Positions 1 to 10,349 of a stretch of DNA of 64,000 nt are shown here, one piece after another. The position numbers were made by a program, and so were the translations under genes. Numbering within the stretch: the first letter of the stretch is position 1; every line of letters starts with the position of its first letter. Below the pieces are notes generated by a model. That model saw only the letters and a list, made by a program, of their open reading frames with translations, ran no database searches and was not told the DNA's origin. The stretch comes from Aplidium turbinatum (taxonomy: Eukaryota > Chordata > Ascidiacea > Aplousobranchia > Polyclinidae). The DNA lies in the NCBI GenBank assembly GCA_918807975.1, contig OU964925.1:24153608-24217607 (forward strand), read 5' to 3'.

Positions 1-848
1 TGGATTTTTAAACCATTGATCTCTATAAACTTTGGTTTTATCACACAAGCTTAACAATGTGGGTTCCTGTTCCACTTCACTGGTAAGGGCCTAAACTGAG
101 TGACTGGTTAAAAGTTAAAACTTGTCGTACATCTTGCTGGAGTAACCTACCTTAAAGATTTTAGATTAAGGCTAGGCCCTCGGTCTATACCTGTGGGTAA
201 CGTCAAAAAGGGGATCCGGCTGGAAAACTGTCACTCCAAATGGAATCTCGGTTCGAAAAAAGTGTCCCTGGTTTAAAATTGAACTTTTGAAACAGCTCTT
301 AGATGCAGAGTTGCCAGATTTTGCAGAACAAAACATACCAAATAGCACTAAAAAGTATACCGAAGATATACAAATAGCAATATACCAAACAAAAATTTCA
401 ACTACTAAACGCAACAAAAATGTTTTATATTTGTAAAATTTGGTATATAAATACCAAATAGCGACGCTGCCAGACGTGCAACAATAAGAGTTTCAAGAGA
501 GGAGGAAAATTTTTACATCTGGCAACACTGCTTTAAAGGACCGAAGACATATCTTAATGAGGTAGAAGCGATCGACAGAACAGAAGTGAAGCATTGCCCC
601 GAGGGTGCCTACCATTTTCAGGAACTGTCTGGTGGAGTGAAAGTGAACCTGTAAGAAATAGAGTGAATAAAAGCTGTTCAAAACTTTGTAACCCCAGTAG
701 GCTAACGAATTTTCAGAGCATTCTTCGTCGTGTGAGCCTCTCGGGCCGAGGGAGGGTTAATCCTTTTACCATCTCATAAAGATTTAAGAAAGGTTTAAGA
801 TTTATGGAACGGTTTAAGGACATTGACAAAGTGGTAGGCTATCTGTCA
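1..848. other. intergenic, no gene recognised
   Basis: I see no convincing coding exon. The short open frames here lack any recognisable domain. At about 715-785 there is a stretch (GTGTGAGCCTCTCGGGCCGA) closely resembling the 3' end of the LINE at 27.7 kb, so a small LINE 3' fragment probably lies here. Confidence 0.5.
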
Positions 849-2362
849 CAGGCCCGCAACCAGCAAATATTTTCGGGGGGGGCATTTAATTTTTATCAAA
901 GAACAAACATTAAAATGATGCATTGTAACATTTTTATGTTAATGTCCACGCCCATTGATAAGGGACAAGAGTGTGTGACACCAGTGGCATAGCCAGAAAA
1001 AAAATTTGGGGGGGCCAAATATTTGATGAATTGAAGAGAACAACAAAGTGTTTGATTTAAAACATTGCCACCTGATGTGCAGTGACGTATCCTGGTGGGG
1101 CAAGGGAAGCAATAAAGCTGGTGAGGGGTTAGAGCGTGCCGAAGGCATGCGTATTCTATGGGGGTCCGGGGGCATGCTCCCCCGGAAAATTTTTGCAAAA
1201 TTACACTCAAATAATGGATTATAGCGCTTTCTGGAAACACTTTCAGGGTAATATTTGTATCAAATTTATTAGCAGATAAACAGCTATTAATTTATTAAAG
1301 GTAGCTGTTACACACGAACGGGCAAAAACTGCGGCTAAAATTAGAGAACACAAAAAACTCAGCTACACAAAAACCCAACAAAGTAGCCTAAGCGATTCTG
1401 AAATTGCTTCAACAGATTAGTTAAAAGAAGCGTAAATCGCGTAAATTTTGCGTGATTTACGATTTACAAAATTTATTAGTGTCTTTCTGTGTGCCTAAAA
1501 CAAGTTCTGGGGGTGTTAATAGCCAGATGTCTTGAAAAACGATATAAATTTCTACAAATTATATTATATATTTCAAAAAAGGGTTTAACTTCGGAACTCA
1601 AACTTTGAAAATTTGGGGGGGCCATGGCCCCTTTCGCCCCCCCCCCCCCCCCGGCTACGCCTATGTGTGACACTACCATGTTACGGTTAAATGGTCATAA
1701 CTTATGTCAATCACGTTTTTGTTTAGTACAGCATTAAAGGAAACTAGCCTTTGTAACCTTTTCTCATTTAGCTTTCGACTACCCGAGGAAGAAAATTACG
1801 ATAATACAGTAATGTGTTCAGTCGAATTTGTAATCGACTCAGTCGATTACAAATAAAATACAACATTTGTAGGCTACGAACTGCATTGGCACGACTGGAG
1901 TCATAAATTAATCAATAACATATATTTACATCAACATAAACAAACAGATACATATGAATAAACTCAACACGGTAATTACAAATTACAATCCTGAAACATT
2001 TTGTTGGCTCAACAAGCTTTTATGTTTGTAGGCCCAAAGAAGTTGACTTTGCAAATGCAAAATGACATTTTAATTTAGAGCATAATGTCTAACTTTCTAC
2101 TTGATTTGGCAATTTTGTTTAACACCAATTCCGCGCTTGGAATTTGAGTAACAGATAATGAGGATGCCAGCCTAGTTTATCGAACAAAATCGTTAGCATG
2201 GCTTCCAACCAGCGTAGCCTACTTTCGGTTTCGATAGTATGGCTTTACGTGTACGACGTACTATTCATAGTACATTTCATACTGCATAGAACGCTTAAAA
2301 TTTTTTCAAAAAATTTCGGGGGGGGCAAATGCCCCCAATGCCCCCCCCTGGTTGCGGGCCTG
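849..2362. mobile_element. non-autonomous hAT-like element, outer copy
   Basis: The ends are inverted copies of CAGGCCCGCAACCAG, and the element is flanked on both sides by the 8-bp duplication ATCTGTCA (841-848 and 2363-2370). Just inside both ends are G-runs and C-runs, a common look of hAT ends in invertebrates. A second hAT-like element (982-1665) has inserted into it. No transposase frame is seen, so it is a MITE-like derivative. The superfamily is inferred from the duplication length and terminal CA. Confidence 0.85.
982..1665. mobile_element. non-autonomous hAT-like element nested in the previous one
   Basis: The ends are CAGTGGCATAGCC on the left and, read inverted, CATAGGCGTAGCC on the right. 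The flanking 8-bp duplication TGTGACAC is perfect (974-981 and 1666-1673). A stretch near 1160-1195 (GGGGGCATGCTCCCCCGGAA) is a short palindrome often seen near hAT ends. The element must be younger than its host element. No coding capacity was found. Confidence 0.85.
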
Positions 2363-2704
2363 ATCTGTCACGACTTTTATGTACGGTACGCTAGGTGCAC
2401 AGAGTGAATGTGGAAGGCTATTCTTTCGTAACCAATTGATAAAACTTATTAACAACGAAGACCTAATCTTTTTGAAGTTTTCAGTGTTTTTTTAAGAATG
2501 TCCAACTCCAAGCATGTCGAGTTTAAGAAGTTAAGCAAAGCTTTGCAATAAACTCATACTCTGAACATCCGCCCATACCTAGCTGTAGCTGCTACACAAA
2601 GCTAGACTGACAAAAATGGGAGTAGCTATGATTGCATAGTTTTCGCTCCTTTTAGTTGTCTGATGTGGTCTGTGACTTGTAATAACTTAGGCTACACCAA
2701 TATG

Positions 2705-3511
2705 CAAGGGCTTTGACAGGGGGGGTTTAGGTGGTACTTTTGGACCCGGAATATTTAAGGGGCCTGGATCTAAAAAAATCCCCGCGACTTTATACATTAT
2801 CAAGATCTTAATATAATCAGATCTAAAGGAATTGCCATCAGAGGTTAAAACAGCCATGTCAGCCGTCAGATGGTAAAGTACCGGGCCTCCTTCTGGCTAC
2901 CGGGCCCACTTCAGCATTCTGGTGGTAAAATAGCCACTTCTACCACCAAACAGTAAAATAAGAATTTATAGGGGGTCTAGTATAGTGATTTTCCTAACCA
3001 CGAATAGCCTATTACCCGAAACACGAAATTCAAAATAAACAGTAAACAGGCTATAGTTCACTCAAAAACTGAAATGACACAGGTAAGAAGATTGCTATCC
3101 ATATTTCTGCACTAAAAATTAGACCAAATCCGCTTTTTTGATTGCAGCAATCAGCAAATGTTTGACCTAGGCCCAAACACCTTTCCGAAATCAAATTAAA
3201 AACCTTGACTGTCTGCAGTGCTGTAAATTCTCTTCTCGTAAGCCTAAAATGACCAGTGAAACATCGATGGAATCGGGAAGTAATACTCTAGCGCCATGTG
3301 ATAAATAAAAGTTTAAAAAAGCAACCGCTAGATAAAGATAGTAAGTTTTGCGGTTCAAGCAATTTTAAGATTGCGCAAGGTTTGTTAAATGACCATGCTT
3401 AAACGACACCAATAAAAGTTTGTACACAACCTTTATATTCATAACATTGTCGATGAAGGGGGCCCGAAAATAAATTGGTACCGGGCCCGAGAAATCCTGT
3501 CAACGGCCCTG
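2705..3511. mobile_element. probable hAT-like element, old copy
   Basis: The ends CAAGGGCTTTGACAGG and (inverted) CAGGGCCGTTGACAGG are imperfect inverted repeats. The flanks CCAATATG and CCAATTAC agree in only five of eight positions, so the duplication is decayed. The stretch near 2735-2765 (TACTTTTGGACCCGGAATAT) recurs, inverted, at about 56640, so this is a repeated family. No coding frame was found. Confidence 0.55.
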
Positions 3512-3519
3512 CCAATTAC

Positions 3520-4096
3520 GTAAAGTCTATCATCACATTCACAACCTGACCGTTTCAACTAACCGAGACAGCCGCGCTGGTAATGATTTAGGCTATTAGG
3601 CTATATGCTCCAAGATTCGTAGCCCAGTCTGGTGAAGATTGGTACCAGATTAGATGGCTACTTGAGAAAGGCTAGAAGTAGGACGCCTAAAGATTGAACT
3701 CGACCACCGGCATCTGACAAGAAAGCTTGGTTCTTCTTCAATTTTTTTTAGCGAGTAAAATCAAAACAGTGCACTTGTGAAAAATAGTAGGCTATATATA
3801 GGCCTAAAATCTGGCGAGAATGTGTGGCATTAAAAAGATTTAAGCTAGGTTATACAATTGTAAAATATACGACTTAAAAAGTAATGCAATTTATTTGTTA
3901 CCGGTACGTAAAAAGTTAGTTATAGAAAATCATTTCAAAGGGGCAGATTGCTTGGCGTAGCCCGAGGCTGCCTCTTAACAGGCTAGTCATTCTCTTCCTG
4001 TTACATGACCTTAATTGAAGATGGAACAAAGTTATCAAAATGACATGACGCAAACTAATTGAGATGTAGGCTATATAGGTTATCATTGGTTTTGTC
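3520..4096. other. intergenic, nothing recognised
   Basis: AT-rich unique-looking sequence without a supported exon, RNA gene or repeat boundary. Confidence 0.4.
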
Positions 4097-4104
4097 ACGA
4101 TATG

Positions 4105-5845
4105 CAGGGCCGTGTTAACCGCTCCTCGGGGGAGGCCCACTGCTGTTTAAGGGCGCACTCATTTTAGTCTGTTTAATGTTTTTTGGCTATTTAAAAAAAA
4201 CTCTGTTACAGAAGCTCAACAATCAATAGCGTAAATCATGCCACGCCGTGTTTACTGCTTTTCAAACCCTGGCTGGGGGCCCACCTCTGTCTAAGTGCCC
4301 ACGCATAAGTTATTCAGTTCGTGCGTCTGTCGGCTTGTAGGCTAATTTTACATTTAATAAGTTTTTTTTCTTTCTATTTTTGCAAAATTTTCTCGCTCAG
4401 CCACATTTTATTCACCGAACCATCGATATTGAACATGTATAGCTTTAGATCATTGTGGTTTGCAAATTTTACTAGATGCGTTCAAACATCTAGTGAAAAA
4501 TATGGACTAAAAATAAACATTTATAAAACTAAAACTCTGGCAGTCTCGAAACGTCTTCCTGAACCAAGAATTTGCGTGTACTGCAATGATAACAAAATTG
4601 AACAGGTTCAAAAATTCAATTATTTGGGCTCAATACTGAATCCAAGCACCCGATGTGAAGAAGAAATAGACGACGCATTGCATTATCAAAGTCGAGTTTC
4701 AACACCATGACAAAAATCTTTAAAGATTGAAAGCTCTCCAAAACCTTAAAAATTCGTTTGTCAAAATGCTTTGTTTGGTCAATTTTGATGTACGGATGTG
4801 AAACCTGGACGCTAACGGCAAAAACCCGAAAAAAGCTTGAAGCTGCAGAAATGTGGTTTTACCGAAGAATTCTGAAAATTCCATGGACACTGGACAGCTT
4901 ATCGAACCAACAGAGCAGTTCTCCAACAGATGGGCCAGGAGCAGCAGATAATGAGATCTATAGAAATGCGGCAACTGAAGTTCTTGGGTCACATCATAAG
5001 GAAAGGCAAACTTGAAGATTTATCTTTAAGTGGAAAAATACTAGGAAAACGGTCAAGAGGAGCTCAAAGATTCACATTTTTGCACAATTTTCAACCACAA
5101 ATCAAAAACCCTACTAAAATTTGGCAAGACGCACGAGATCGATCAAACTAGAACATCATTGTACATCGAGGGCTGTATCAGCCATGATACCTACAGAGAG
5201 AGAGATAGCTTTAGAAAGAGAATAATTAAGTGGAAAATTACAAAACTAACAAAACAATATGGGCTAATATTTTAAAATAAACACTGCTCACTCAAATAAC
5301 CTATAATTACAATTTAATCGATAAATTTCAATGTTAATGGAAATGAAATATAAAAGGAAATGTGCCGTGATTATAGGCCTACCAAGCTATAGGTGGGGAT
5401 ACCTCAGATGAATTTTTGAAGTTCTAAAAAAAAAACAGTATTGCTCCTAAAAATACCCAAAACAAGATTACATTTGTAAAAAAATTTCGGGGGGGAAGGC
5501 CCACACCTCCTTTATGACTTTACCTTTTCGAACAAGGTTTAAGTTAGGCTCCATTGTCTATTTTTTTTATAAACTTTAAAACTCTGATCCTTCCTTAATT
5601 TTTTTTCTACATAGGCCTAGATCAGTGGCTGCAATGTCTGTTAGCTAATGAAGTGTTTTTTTTTGTGAGAGTAGGTTACTCTTTGCTAAAGTGATGAATG
5701 TGAATTTTTTCCTACGTTTGAAAGAGTTTGCGGCCCTAACCTAATGCTTTTTTGTCAATTTTTAAGCGCCATAAAGACTAAATATAGCGGCCCACTAGAG
5801 GCTTTCTGGGGGGGGGGGGGGTAAGATAGTGCTCACACGGCCCTG
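4105..5845. mobile_element. possible hAT-like element carrying an RTE LINE fragment
   Basis: The ends CAGGGCCGTGT at 4105 and (inverted) CAGGGCCGTGT at 5845 match, and both are followed inwards by G/C-rich runs. The immediate flanks (ACGATATG and ATGGTATC) do not match, so either the duplication has decayed or these are ends of two different copies. The RTE fragment at 4440-5200 would be an insertion inside it. Confidence 0.4.
4440..5200 (+). mobile_element. RTE-type LINE, C-terminal reverse transcriptase fragment
   Basis: Three plus-strand frames in sequence order give the conserved C-terminal part of an RTE-like endonuclease-reverse transcriptase: YGLKINIYKTKTL, then KFNYLGSILNPSTRCEEEID, then SILMYGCETWTLTAK followed by RRILKIPW, then RQLKFLGHIIRKGKLEDL and the GKRSRGAQR stretch. 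The frame changes at least twice (near 4710-4760 and 4925-4990), so it is a dead 5'-truncated copy. The catalytic YADD part is missing. The 3' end is near the GA repeat at about 5200. Clade assignment to RTE is by resemblance of these motifs. Confidence 0.75.
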
Positions 5846-7080
5846 ATGGTATCTTCTACTTTTAATGCAAAAAATACATTGTTTTTAAATGGCTCTCACT
5901 AGTCAAGTTTGAAGAGAGATTCCGCTTTCACAGCGTGTCTAAATAGGTACAATACAGTGGATAGGCCTACACAATAAGCACAGTGGGCTGCATCAGAGTA
6001 TGGTAGGTCTAAGGCTTTGCTACAACTACAGTAAATACCAGTACGGTACAGCACTAGCACAGTTGAACTTGTAAAAATAAATGATTAGCCAATAAAACAA
6101 GCAAATCTAAAATTTATTTCACAGTGACATCAGTTGTTGTCCTTTTTGGCTTCAAAGGAATATTCTAATGCGGATCGTCAATGGTCTGATCTGATAACGC
6201 TTTCGCCGCTTCCACCAACAGACGAGATGTTTCTTGAATAGGCCTACCAGTGTTGCCAGCAATATGTTTTTTCTTAGGTTTCGTTGACGCCACAAATTCC
6301 TAGAAGGCAAAGAATGTTTGAAAGAGCAACGCAAGTTATTTAGGCCTATTGGGACAAATAGCCTAGTTTTCCATGGAATCGATGATTAATTTTAAACTCA
6401 GCTTGTTTCTACAAGTTTGAAAGTTGTAGCTGAATAATTCACCTATATCCAGGGAATCCATTGCAAACTTTTATGAGTCGGACAAACAATCATTTTCTTA
6501 ATGCAATTACCCTTGGCCACCTAAAGATGCGGCCTGAATTGTCACATTTTGCGAAAATTTCCAGGTTTTTCTAACTTTGGGCGAACGTTCGAATAAATTT
6601 TTCAAAAAATTATATTTTTACGCTTTCTTTATTCTTTTCCCCAGGTGACACAATAGGTTTTAACATCCTCACATGTTGAAAAACAAAGAAAATTTGATTT
6701 TGTAGATTTTAGTCAGACTGTTAATTTTCAATAACAGTCTGATTTTGCGTTTTTCAACTTACTTTTTCTCATTTGCTACTGCTTCCCCAAGGCAACAAAA
6801 AAGTTTTTTGTCGTTAGGAAACCGCAAAAAGTAAAAACATCTCAAAAAATGTCAGTCAAGCACTAGCAGTAGCTGTAATCAAAATCTGCAAAATGTGACA
6901 TCTCCAGGTGACCATGAATTACCTAATGCAAAAAGGCAATTAGCTAAACGTCCGACATGGATTAATTAAACGGCGTCAAACCAGCACCCTTTCGAGCACC
7001 GTAGCCCACCAGGGCACTCACCACTCGGCTTTGCAGCCGACTCTATCTTATTAATAACTTTTAGGCTTATATATAAAAAT
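5846..7080. other. intergenic, only a small hairpin
   Basis: No gene supported. A short perfect hairpin lies at about 6713-6742 (CAGACTGTTA paired with TAACAGTCTG). Confidence 0.4.
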
Positions 7081-7375
7081 ATAAGTTAAAACAATGAAAA
7101 CTATTAATACTACAAAAAGTGCTCAACGCTAAGCAAAAAAGCAAAGCAAAGCGAATTAAATCAAATATAGTTATTGCTATTTGAATCCTTAACAGCCTGT
7201 TTCACCATCACGGATCATCAGAAGGCTCTTATTCAAATAGAATACAAGAATATTCTATTTAATTTATCAAGAATAATTAATTCAAATTTATCAAGAATAT
7301 TCTATTTGAATGAGAACCTTCTGATGATCCGTGTAGGTGAAACAGGCTGTTAAGGATTCAGATAGTAATAACTCA
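7080..7375. repeat. dispersed repeat with a long hairpin
   Basis: Two arms of about 80 bp, roughly 7171-7250 and 7285-7365, are inverted copies; both contain CCTTAACAGCCTGTTTCAC (or its complement) and GGATCATCAGAAGG (or its complement). The sequence at 7090-7160 reappears in opposite orientation at about 40855-40925, and the hairpin arm reappears at 41866-41905, so this is a dispersed family. Its class is unknown. Confidence 0.7.
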
Positions 7376-7944
7376 AAATATAAGTTAATATAACAAAAAT
7401 ATAAAAAATGCAAAATAAAACTAGCCTATGCTAAATTTATTCTTCCTTAGATATGGCAACCCACCAACATTTCCGGCTTGGTGGCGAGTTCCCGCAGTCG
7501 CGTCACTGAAAGAGCGTATGCTTCCTCATCAGTAAGTCTGTCTATGTAACTGTTCAAAGCAAAAAAACCGAGTTAAACAAACAAACATTTTAAATTCTAG
7601 AAAAGTGATGTCCACAAAATTGCACATTAGTCTTGACAAAATCTCACGCAAAATTGCTTCAGCGCACTAATCAAAGAAACTTTCAAGTTTTGATGTTTTT
7701 TCAAGAAAAATCTGAGTTAAAAAAACAGGGGTAGCTAAAAATTTTAATAGGCTAGGCTACTTTGATACTTAGGCTACAAGCAGACTATGATTGATTTTTG
7801 TTTACAATCTAAACCGATGATAATTCGTTGATTGCAAGACTTTTTGTCAACGGACTAGGGGAAAGGTTTTAGAAGCTCAATTCTGACAATTTAATCCTAG
7901 GTAAAACCGAATCCTTGCCAACTGAGCTATCCGGCTAAGGGTCC
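7376..7944. other. intergenic, nothing recognised
   Basis: No supported exon, RNA gene or element boundary. Confidence 0.35.
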
Positions 7945-8230
7945 GCCCCGTTAGCTCAGTGGTTACGCGCCCGGCTTAAGATCACGCGGCGCTGGTTCGG
8001 CTCTCGGGGTGTGCACTTGAGCAACGCATTTCAGGACTGCTCTCCATTCAGCGGCACCTAGTGAATGGAATAATTCTCCGGCAAGAACACTTCAACAATC
8101 GGAAAACTTCACTCTGCCAATCTCGGTAACCGGCCCTGCGTCAAGAGCCTCTACAAGTATGCGAAACTACCAGGAATAACCTATCAAGGCTTTGTCAGTT
8201 CGAGGATAAAGATTCAAAACCAAACAAAAG
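7945..8230 (+). repeat. tRNA-derived SINE, copy 1
   Basis: Starts with a tRNA-like head whose A-box (GTTAGCTCAGTGGTTACGCG) and degenerate B-box (GCTGGTTCGGCTCTC) are visible. The body GGCACCTAGTGAATGGAATA and tail GGATAAAGATTCAAAACCAA follow. The same body recurs at 8712, 18548, 58985 and, on the minus strand, at 20295, 20550, 32115 and 63205. This copy is nearly full length and serves as the reference here. Confidence 0.85.
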
Positions 8231-8711
8231 ACTTTCTCGACCAAATAGCCGATTCATAAACGTCGCACCGTTGCTCCACTAATGATTGAACACACAATAT
8301 ATATTAATCATAAATAGACCACATAACATTAAAATTAACTAACCTGCACCATAAATCAGTGTTAGTTTTACTTCTAGCGGTAGATTCTTTGAATTCGTCG
8401 ATTAGGCACCTACAAAAACGAAAAAAAATATTTTTTATGTGTTTACAAACTATAAAAGAGACCCCATTAAAATTTTCTTTACGATTTCATGATCGTGTTG
8501 AATTACACAAGTTATTTAGAGTAAGAACTTTTAAATTTGTTGGAACTTCTACGCTGTAGGCTATGACAATTTAGCTTTCATTGAAAATAAAAATCTTTTT
8601 AGTAGCCTACTGATTTAAAAAAGAATGTTTTTGTATCAACGAATGGCGTAATTAAAAAGCCAAATGTTGAGTTTATCTGCTTTGCTTCGGTAATTGTGTT
8701 CCATGTCCGTC

Positions 8712-8990
8712 CGCCCCCCTTAGCTCAGTGGATAAGCGCCCGACTCAAGATCAACTCGGGTCTGCGCTTGAGCAACGAATTTCAAGACTGTTCTCCATTC
8801 AGCAGCACCTAGTGGATGGAATAATTTTCCGGCAACAACACTTCAGCCACAATCGGAAACTTCACTCTGTCAATCTCGCATCCGTGACCGACCCTGCGTC
8901 AAAAACCGCTACAAATATGCGAAACTACCAGGAATAACCTGTCAAGGCTTTGTCAGTCTGAGGATAAAGATTCAAAACCAACCAACCATG
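8712..8990 (+). repeat. tRNA-derived SINE, copy 2
   Basis: Same family as the copy at 7945 with the tRNA-like head CCTTAGCTCAGTGGATAAGC and the same body and tail. The head is slightly shortened around the B-box. Confidence 0.85.
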
Positions 8991-9119
8991 TCTCCATTGC
9001 AAACAATTTGATGTAATTCTAGACTATGGCATGAAGTTGTTATGTTAAGAACTGAGCAGAACATTTCAGTCGATTGCAAACAAAATGACGTTGCAATATG
9101 AAGCGCTTTCAAAGTCTAA

Positions 9120-9180
9120 ACCAGGAGTTCTCAACCGTGGCCCTCGGCCCCCCAAGGGGGCCACGATAAAAGGCTTCATT
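9120..9180. repeat. possible lone hAT end
   Basis: CAGGAGTTCTCAACCGTGGCC and the palindromic GGCCCCCCAAGGGGGCC resemble the end of a hAT-derived MITE. No partner end was found nearby. Confidence 0.3.
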
Positions 9181-9333
9181 AATGAATTATAACATGTATC
9201 AATTGTCAGAAACGTACAATTGTGACACAAAAAGCACTCATATAGGTGTTAGTATCGTAAAGCTAGCTAAAAGCATACCATTAAAACGAAAGCACGTAAT
9301 CGTCTCGATAAGCGCAGTGACATTCGTCTTGCC

Positions 9334-9985
9334 CCAGTAAACATTGATTGTTGGGGCAACATTAGCAAGAAGTTGGCCGCAACATTGGCAAGATGCAGAC
9401 GCCAACGCTGGCAAGATGTTTTATGCACCATTTGGATGCATCTGGCCAGCGTTGGCGTCTGCATCTTGCCAACGTTGGCTTCTGCATCTTGCCAACATTG
9501 GATTATGCATCTTGCCAACGCTGGCATTTGCATCTTGCCAACGTTGGCTTCTGCATCTTGCCAACGTTGGCAAAATGTTTTATGCACCATTTGGATGCAT
9601 CTGGCCAGCGTTGGCGTCTGCATCTTGCCAACGCTGGCTTCTGCATCTTGCCAACGTTGGCTTCTGCATCTTGCCAACATTGGCTTCTGCATCTTGCCAA
9701 CATTGGCAAAATGTTTTATGCACCATTTGGATGCATCTGACCAGCGTTGGCGTCTGCATCTTGCCAACGCTGGCTTCTGCATCTTGCCACCGTTGGCGTC
9801 TGCATTTAGCCAACGTCGACTTCTGCATCTAGCCAACTTTGGCTTCTCTATCTTGCCAACGTTGGCAAAATGTTTTATGCACCATTTTGCTTCATCTTGC
9901 CAACGTTGGCATCTGTGTCTGGCCAACGTTGGCAAGATGGCTTGTGCACCATTTTGCTTCATCTGGCGCCTAAATTCTGGTTGAC
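9334..9985. repeat. palindromic minisatellite with transposon-like outer end
   Basis: A tandem array of a unit of about 24 bp, typically CTTCTGCATCTTGCCAACGTTGG, containing the perfect palindrome CCAACGTTGG. Larger blocks beginning GGCAAAATGTTTTATGCACC recur several times. The left end starts CCCCAGTAAACATTGATTG, which in inverted orientation matches the outer end of the array at 15.0 kb. Long open frames on both strands are a by-product of the repeat, not genes. Confidence 0.85.
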
Positions 9986-10267
9986 TTTTATGCACCATGA
10001 TGCTGCTTCTGACCTATTGACTATTGTGATGCCCGCGCTTTGACCAAGGTTGGACATGCGAAGCAAGCTGGTGCATAAAACATCTGAACAGCATTGGCAT
10101 CTACATTTGCCAAACGTCTCTGTACCTAAACCTCGCTCATCACCAAAAGTTTATTGTTGAACCTAGCTAATCCTTGGGCGAAAGAACAGCAGCAACACGG
10201 ATTTATAAGCAACACTACTCCCTTTGTGACAAAGCAAAGTAACAGCCGAGCTTCGTATATTTTCACA

Positions 10268-10273
10268 TTTATT
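10268..10273 (-). promoter_or_regulatory. AATAAA polyadenylation signal of the LRR gene
   Basis: Read on the minus strand this is AATAAA, 77 nt beyond the proposed TGA stop of the leucine-rich-repeat gene. The position fits a 3' end processing signal. Confidence 0.5.
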
Positions 10274-10349
10274 AGAAACAAGCCACATCAAATCGAATTG
10301 ATAGATGGAGATTCATTGCACATCAGCAGCTTTTTCTTGTGTATCTTTA

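Noticed and set aside
9334-9985. CRISPR-like regularly spaced palindromic repeats
   Set aside because: Units are contiguous, with no unique spacers, and the window is animal DNA.
9267-9998. Long open frames on both strands (up to 243 codons) with Trp/Cys-rich repeats
   Set aside because: They are by-products of the 24-bp palindromic minisatellite; frames exist on both strands over the same bases and show no domain.
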